Below, in pieces: positions 59,771 to 64,000 of a stretch of DNA of 64,000 nucleotides. The position numbers and the translations under genes are program-made. The notes under the pieces were generated by a model. The model was not told the origin of the DNA, searched no databases, and worked only from the letters and a program-made list of their open reading frames with translations. Positions within the stretch are counted from its first letter, which is position 1. Each line of letters starts with the position of its first letter. The stretch covers positions 310,001 through 374,000 of the forward strand of contig JAXMCK010000005.1 of assembly GCA_046349395.1 (NCBI GenBank), in the 5' to 3' direction. This DNA comes from JAXMCK01 sp046349395 (GTDB lineage: Bacteria; Pseudomonadota; Alphaproteobacteria; Geminicoccales; Geminicoccaceae).

Positions 59771-61305
59771 GCGCCTTCATCCCCTGCTACGGCGGCGATC
59801 GCAACTGGCTCCGGGCGCAGGGCACGGGCGAGGGAACGGTAGCGCTGCAGCTGGGCGTCGTGGAACGCGGTCGCCTCCGGATCGGGCTCGGTGCGGCTGG
59901 CGATCGAGGGGGCGGGTACCTCGTCGGGACCCAGCAGGCCGATCGCCTGGGCGGCCAGGATGGCGGCACCGCGGGCACCGAGTTCGGTCTCGGCGAAGGT
60001 GAGGACGGGGCGGCCGGTGCAGTCGGCGACGAGGCGGCGCCACAAGCCGCTGCGCGCACCGCCGCCGACGAGGCGGATCTCGTCGAGGGGCTGGGCCATG
60101 GCGTCGTAGCAATCGCGGATGGCGAGGGCGACGCCCTCATAGACCGCGCGGAGCAGGTGGCCGTCGCCGTGGCGGTCGTGCAGCCCGGCGATGGCGGCAC
60201 GCGCACCGGCATCGACGACGGGGGCGATGATGCCGACCGGGCTGAGATAGGGAAGGTATAGCACGCCCTCGGCACCGCGCGGGACGGACGAGGCCAGCGC
60301 CTCCGCGGCGGAAGGGTCGACGACGCGAAGGCGGGCCATGGCCCAGTCGAGGTTGGTGGTGCCGGCGACGTTGACCATGGCGCGGAACCAGCCGCCGCCC
60401 GGTGTGCAGAAGAGAAGGCCGAGGTCGCGCGGCTCGAACAGCGGGCGGGCGACGCTCAGACCGACGAGGCAGGTGGTGCCGAGGATGGTGATCGCGGTGC
60501 CGGGCCGGGTGGCGCCGGCACCCAGGACCGTGGCCCCCACGTCGCCGGCACCGATGGCGACGGGCGTGCCGGCCAGAAGGCCGGTGGTCTCGGCGGCCTC
60601 GGGCGTGACGGTGCCGGCGATAGCGTTGCCCAGGCGGGGCTCCGGCAGGAGATGGCGCCAGGGGCGCAGGCCCATGATGTCGATCATGGCCTCGCTGCGG
60701 CCGCGGCCGCGCGCATCGCCGGGGGCGACCGAGGCCTCGGTTGGATCGCTGGCGATCGTGCCGGTGAGTTTGAAGCGCAGCCAGTCCTTGGCGCCGAGGC
60801 AGGCCACGGATCGGGCCAGCACCTCCGGCTCGTGGCGGGCGAGCCAGGCCAGCAACGGCAGCGTGCAGCCCTGCTGCATGACCGAGCCGGAGCTGTCGTA
60901 GATCGTCCGGTTGAAGCCGGGACACTCCGCCTCGAACGCGTCGATGAGATCCTGCGTGCGGCCGTCGTTCCACAGGATGCCGGGCCGCACGGGCCGGCCC
61001 TCGGCGTCGATCAGCCATGCGCCCACCATGCAACCGCTGACACCCACCGCCGCGACCCGCCTCGCCTCCCGCCCGGCCAGCACCTCGCGCATGGCCGCGG
61101 TCGTCCGCCGCCAGACCTCCTCCATGCCGACCTCGGACCAGTCGGTCCGCGGTGCCGAGGCCGGCATCGCCCGCGCGGCGATCGCCACCACGCGGAAACC
61201 CCCATCGAACAGGACCGCCTTCAGGACCGAGGTGCCGGCATCGATCCCCAGCAGCAGAGGGCCGTTACCCTCTTCGCCTCTCGCCGCTGCTCCGCTTCCG
61301 CCCAC
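59767..61305 (-). CDS. FGGY family carbohydrate kinase
   Basis: 512 residues from a GTG. LLLGIDAGTSVLKAVLFDGG at the N-terminus is the phosphate-1 motif, and IRLVGGGARSGLWRRLVADC the adenosine motif, as in xylulokinases and related kinases. It phosphorylates a pentulose, polyol or similar sugar. Heads the amino-sugar-type operon that runs to 52275. The GTG is the first plausible start; the exact start is uncertain. Confidence 0.9.
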   Translation of the reverse strand: MGGSGAAARGEEGNGPLLLGIDAGTSVLKAVLFDGGFRVVAIAARAMPASAPRTDWSEVGMEEVWRRTTAAMREVLAGREARRVAAVGVSGCMVGAWLIDAEGRPVRPGILWNDGRTQDLIDAFEAECPGFNRTIYDSSGSVMQQGCTLPLLAWLARHEPEVLARSVACLGAKDWLRFKLTGTIASDPTEASVAPGDARGRGRSEAMIDIMGLRPWRHLLPEPRLGNAIAGTVTPEAAETTGLLAGTPVAIGAGDVGATVLGAGATRPGTAITILGTTCLVGLSVARPLFEPRDLGLLFCTPGGGWFRAMVNVAGTTNLDWAMARLRVVDPSAAEALASSVPRGAEGVLYLPYLSPVGIIAPVVDAGARAAIAGLHDRHGDGHLLRAVYEGVALAIRDCYDAMAQPLDEIRLVGGGARSGLWRRLVADCTGRPVLTFAETELGARGAAILAAQAIGLLGPDEVPAPSIASRTEPDPEATAFHDAQLQRYRSLARALRPEPVAIAAVAGDEGA

Positions 61306-61382
61306 CGACCGAACCGCCCTGCCCCGTTCGCGATCGGCATAGCGACGGCGACGCGTCAGATGAAGGCTGTTGAAAATGGAGA

Positions 61383-61477
61383 GCGGGGGAGCGCACCGCG
61401 CTCCCCCGGGCCCCCACGGGCGAGTTCAAGTAGGTGGAATCGGGATTGGCCCCGGGCAGCCTTGGATCGGCTGGGGG
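61383..61477 (-). repeat. Dispersed 3' repeat, copy C, with GC palindrome
   Basis: 95 bp, about 94% identical by eye to 21116-21210 on the opposite strand. The palindrome (10-bp arms, 61385-61394 and 61398-61407, loop ACC on the plus strand) is identical. It starts 66 nt after the stop of family copy C and ends about 78 bp before the FGGY kinase start on the same strand, so it separates the two transcription units. Confidence 0.88.
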
Positions 61478-61543
61478 CGAGGAGGAAGATTGGCGGAGGG
61501 GCTGTCTGTTGGCGGAGCGGCCTGAAATCTCGGCGCGACGCGC

Positions 61544-62263
61544 TTACGACGTGTCGACGTCCGGATCCCGCACGCGGACTCTGATCCGCTTGCCCATGAT
61601 CTTCCCGAGGACGCGACGGTAGTCGCGTTCCTCCGCTGTCTCCGGCCGACGCGTCAGGGCCGGCGGTGGCACGGGCACAGGTTGCGGCGGCCGAGGCGGC
61701 TCGCCCGCTGCGGCTTTCGCCTCCGCCTCCTCCCGCGCCTTTACCTGCGCCTCGACGATGAGCTGGTCGCGGAGGCGGACGGTGATGCGGTGGCGGAGCG
61801 CTTCGAGGTCGTCGTACGGGCGGGGTGGATAGAGCACCCGCTTCAGCTTCGGGGGTGGCGGTGGAGTCTCGGCCTCGGCGGCCTCGCGTGCGGCGCGTTC
61901 CTGGGCGCGCATGACGGACTTCGCCAGGGTGACGCAGGGATTGCGGGCGCGCTGCAGCTCGCGGAAGAACCAGGCGCAGACCTTGGGATCGCGTTCGTGG
62001 ACGGACTCGACCAGGACCTGGAGCGCCAGCTCGCGCAGCTCGGCAAGGATCTCTTCCTCGGGCCGGCCGTACATCTGGCGATAGCTCTCGACCATCTCCG
62101 GCAGGTCCGGATCGGCAGTGAAGGCGTCGAGCTCGGCATCGCTGATCTTGATCTTCGCCGCGGCCTTGGCGGCGGTCGCACCCAGCGCCATGAGCCGCAC
62201 GAAGCGGCGCTTCTTGCGCCTGGCTCGGAACTCGGGGTCGAGGCGGTAGGGCATGTCGTCCAT
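61544..62263 (-). CDS. Helical protein of unknown family, copy C (divergent)
   Basis: 239 residues. It starts MDDMPYRLDPEFRARRKKRR, a basic N-terminus, then an HTH-like region (AAKIKISDAELDAF), two helices, and the family core DPKVCAWFFRELQRARNPCV, LAKSVMR. From the HTH region to the core its spacing equals that of copies A and B without gaps. The middle is Glu/Ala-rich with a Pro run, and the C-terminus is basic (GKIMGKRIRVRVRD). No enzyme motif is seen. It is followed in the same orientation by the shared repeat. Confidence 0.75.
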   Translation of the reverse strand: MDDMPYRLDPEFRARRKKRRFVRLMALGATAAKAAAKIKISDAELDAFTADPDLPEMVESYRQMYGRPEEEILAELRELALQVLVESVHERDPKVCAWFFRELQRARNPCVTLAKSVMRAQERAAREAAEAETPPPPPKLKRVLYPPRPYDDLEALRHRITVRLRDQLIVEAQVKAREEAEAKAAAGEPPRPPQPVPVPPPALTRRPETAEERDYRRVLGKIMGKRIRVRVRDPDVDTS

Positions 62264-62400
62264 TGCGCAGCTGTTCCTGGCCTCAGCAGGCCATCTGAGG
62301 CGAGAGGACTCTACGCACGTTCCACGCCCGCAGCCGCACCCGACGGATCTGGTGGCTCGGCGGGAACACCTCGCGGCGGAGAGCCTGAGTGATCATCTGT

Positions 62401-62416
62401 AAGGATCATACTCCTA
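62401..62416. promoter_or_regulatory. AGGA/TCCT dyad upstream of copy C
   Basis: AAGGATCATACTCCTA carries AGGA and TCCT arms around a 6-bp centre and overlaps a TATAAT-like box. It resembles the half-sites of the two dyads before copy B. It lies 138 bp before the start of copy C, farther than in copy B, so a common operator is only suggestive. Confidence 0.3.
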
Positions 62417-62484
62417 TAATGGGATGAGGGCAAGATCTATAATTTGTGCTACGTCCCTTCGCTTGTTTCGCGCGTACGAGAGCA

Positions 62485-62604
62485 ATGCTGGACCCTGTGT
62501 ACCGAGCACCCATCACAACGCTTATCAGGCGCTGGCGGTACCTCAGCCTCGAAAGGCGTCTCCGGCAGGCCGAAGCAGAGCTTCGCATCTTCTCTACGCA
62601 ATAG
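62485..62604 (+). CDS. Possible 39-residue small protein
   Basis: An ATG-started frame ending in TAG gives a basic, helix-prone peptide (TTLIRRWRYLSLERRLRQAE). It has TATAAT-like boxes upstream, but no good ribosome site and no known family. It may be the broken start of a once longer gene, since the +1 frame stays open to 62714. Confidence 0.22.
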   Translation: MLDPVYRAPITTLIRRWRYLSLERRLRQAEAELRIFSTQ

Positions 62605-62703
62605 CGAAGGTCATCTCCGAGCTGCAGGCTGGAGGTAGATTGTGCCTCGCCGATCATATGTACCTTGCGGCTCGAGAGATCGTTCAATGCACGAACTACG
62701 TTT

Positions 62704-64000
62704 CTAAAGTATAAAATCTCCCGCCACCCACTGTCCTGGTGTGGCGGCTCCGTCCTGGACATGGATTTCCATCTCCGGTGCGGTGGTCCCCGACAGGTTC
62801 ACCTGCACGATCGTATCCGAACCGCTGGCCAAGACCCGCACCTGCCCGACGCCGCTGAATGCGCCCGTCCCCTTGAAGCTCAACATCCCGGCATAGACGT
62901 CGGCCAGGTCGATTCGGTCCCCGGTATTAGCACCGACGCCGGTGAAGTCGGTGATCCAGTCGGCATTGGCCCCAACGGCACTGTCGGCGGCCGTGTTGAA
63001 GTCAAACAAGTCGTTACCGGCATTGCCCTTCAGCGTGTCCTTGCCGAAACCACCAGTCAGCGTATTAGCGTCACTACTGCCAATCAGGCTATCGGCCAGG
63101 GCGGTGCCAATCACGTTCTCGATGCTTGCGAGCGTGTCCTTTCCGGCGCCACCCGTAGCCTGCGCCGTGGTGAGGGCGAGGTTGACGGTGACGCCCGCCA
63201 CCGAGATGTCAGCGTAGCTCGCAGTGTCGGTGCCCACTCCACCGTCGAGCTTGTCGTCCCCGGTGAAACCGAAAAGTGTGTCGTCGCCGTCCTGACCCTG
63301 CAGCGTGTCGTTGCCGGCATCACCGTAGAGCTTGTCGTTCCCGGCGCCCCCCTGAAGCATATTGGCGCCGGTGTCCCCGCCCAGTGTGTCGTTGTAGTTG
63401 CCTCCGGTCAGGTTCTCGATGCCGACTATCTTATCCTGGCCTAACGCGCCGTTGGACGTGCCCTTGATCAGGTTTGCCTGCACGGCTCCTGTGGCGTCCG
63501 CATAACTCGCAGTGTCGACACCATCCCCCCCGTCGAGACGATCGGCTCCTGTAAAGCCATAGAGTGTGTCGTCACCGGCCTGACCAAGCAGTGTGTCATC
63601 GCCAGCGTCGCCGTATAGCTTGTCGTTACCAGCCCCTCCCAAGATGTTGTTGCTCAGGGAGTCGCCGCCTAGGCTATCAGCGAAGTTTCCACCCGTAATA
63701 TTCTCAATGCTGACCAGATGATCATTACCGAGTGCCCCCTGTGACGTACCATTCTTCAAGTTCGCCTGTACCGGCCCAGCGGCATCGACGTAACTGGCAG
63801 TGTCAATTCCGGAACCGCCGTCGAGATGGTCGTTCCCAAGACCACCCTGCAGCGTGTCGTCTCCACCAAGGCCAAATATCGTGTCGTCGCCCGGACCGCC
63901 CTTGAGATTGTTGGGACTATTGTCTCCCGTAACTGGCTGAGTGTCCGAATCGTCGTTTCGAATCGTCCCCACCGCAACGACTGTGGTCAGAACAGCTCCT
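62704..64000 (-). CDS. RTX (hemolysin-type Ca-binding repeat) protein, C-terminal part
   Basis: The frame is open to the window edge, so only the last ~431 residues are seen. The N-terminal visible part (VAVGTIRNDD) looks like the end of a Calx-beta-type domain. Two long arrays of GGxGxDxLx nonapeptides follow (GGPGDDTIFGLGGDDTLQGG), separated by related ~50-residue units (GVDTASYADATGAVQANLIK). The terminal ~120 residues (DWITDFTGVGANTGDRIDL, WVAGDFIL at the end) are the usual C-terminal secretion region for type I export. The activity of the missing N-terminus is unknown. The coding sequence is AT-richer than the window average. Confidence 0.88.
   Translation of the reverse strand, partial: GAVLTTVVAVGTIRNDDSDTQPVTGDNSPNNLKGGPGDDTIFGLGGDDTLQGGLGNDHLDGGSGIDTASYVDAAGPVQANLKNGTSQGALGNDHLVSIENITGGNFADSLGGDSLSNNILGGAGNDKLYGDAGDDTLLGQAGDDTLYGFTGADRLDGGDGVDTASYADATGAVQANLIKGTSNGALGQDKIVGIENLTGGNYNDTLGGDTGANMLQGGAGNDKLYGDAGNDTLQGQDGDDTLFGFTGDDKLDGGVGTDTASYADISVAGVTVNLALTTAQATGGAGKDTLASIENVIGTALADSLIGSSDANTLTGGFGKDTLKGNAGNDLFDFNTAADSAVGANADWITDFTGVGANTGDRIDLADVYAGMLSFKGTGAFSGVGQVRVLASGSDTIVQVNLSGTTAPEMEIHVQDGAATPGQWVAGDFIL

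Larger units (their letters stand above)
62264..62703. other. Gene-poor interval
   Basis: 440 bp between copy C and the RTX gene, AT-richer in its right half. It contains an AGGA/TCCT dyad and two TATAAT-like boxes (62415-62420, 62438-62443). Several short overlapping frames exist on both strands; only a 39-codon frame has any coding look. I see no tRNA or clear terminator. Confidence 0.5.

Noticed and set aside
62704..64000. CRISPR-like tandem repeats
   Set aside because: The DNA repetition comes from RTX nonapeptide codons; there are no constant repeats with unique spacers and no cas genes.

Overview
The window is high-GC bacterial chromosome. Gene content points to an alphaproteobacterium of the Rhodospirillales type. 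It carries leuD, leuB and asd in the same order and strand, a XoxF-type lanthanide alcohol dehydrogenase, a cobalt-type nitrile hydratase and many ABC transporters for sugars and peptides. Operons are tightly packed, with ATGA, GTGA and TGATG stop/start overlaps and frequent GTG or TTG starts. The taxonomic placement is inference; no rRNA or tRNA gene is visible.

Layout. 0-5.3 kb: the end of a small helical protein of unknown family with its trailing repeat, a secreted FG-GAP protein, a deacetylase / Cys-rich protein / CobW GTPase unit and a Uma2 protein. 5.3-8.8 kb: a ribose-type ABC transporter. 8.9-12 kb: an OB-fold-like exported protein and a serine-glyoxylate-type aminotransferase divergent from a LysR regulator. 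12-22.3 kb: leuD, leuB and asd, separated by two blocks. The first holds a second FG-GAP paralogue, a DUF2231 protein and a sorbosone dehydrogenase-like protein. The second holds a nuclease-fold protein, the nitrile hydratase operon and a second copy of the helical protein with its repeat. 22.4-26.9 kb: a lower-GC block of four co-directional envelope and peptidoglycan genes. 27.2-30.7 kb: small secreted proteins, a GNAT enzyme and two SDRs. 30.7-33.8 kb: xoxF-xoxJ-cytochrome c. 33.9-35.6 kb: a lipoprotein, a lipid kinase and a DUF427 protein. 35.7-44.2 kb: a likely single transcription unit of two polyol/uronate-type dehydrogenases, a 2-oxoglutarate oxygenase and a peptide-type ABC transporter with fused ATPases. 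44.4-49.1 kb: a SAM-cyclase-ATPase regulator and a cyclopropane-synthase-like enzyme. 49.3-61.3 kb: two family-1 sugar ABC transporters facing each other, sharing one visible ATPase, with an amino-sugar-type catabolic operon (FGGY kinase, SIS isomerase, NanE, ROK kinase, Gfo/Idh/MocA). 61.4-64 kb: a third, distant copy of the helical protein with the same repeat, a gene-poor gap and the C-terminal part of an RTX protein that runs off the window.

The most unusual signals are two. First, three members of an unrecognised protein family are each followed, in the same orientation, by copies of one ~95-bp repeat; the two complete copies contain a long palindrome, and AGGA/TCCT dyads lie upstream of the two genes whose upstream DNA is visible. 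Second, the four-gene lower-GC island pairs a Cys-containing peptidoglycan-hydrolase-like domain with a protein carrying the same motif with Ser in place of Cys.
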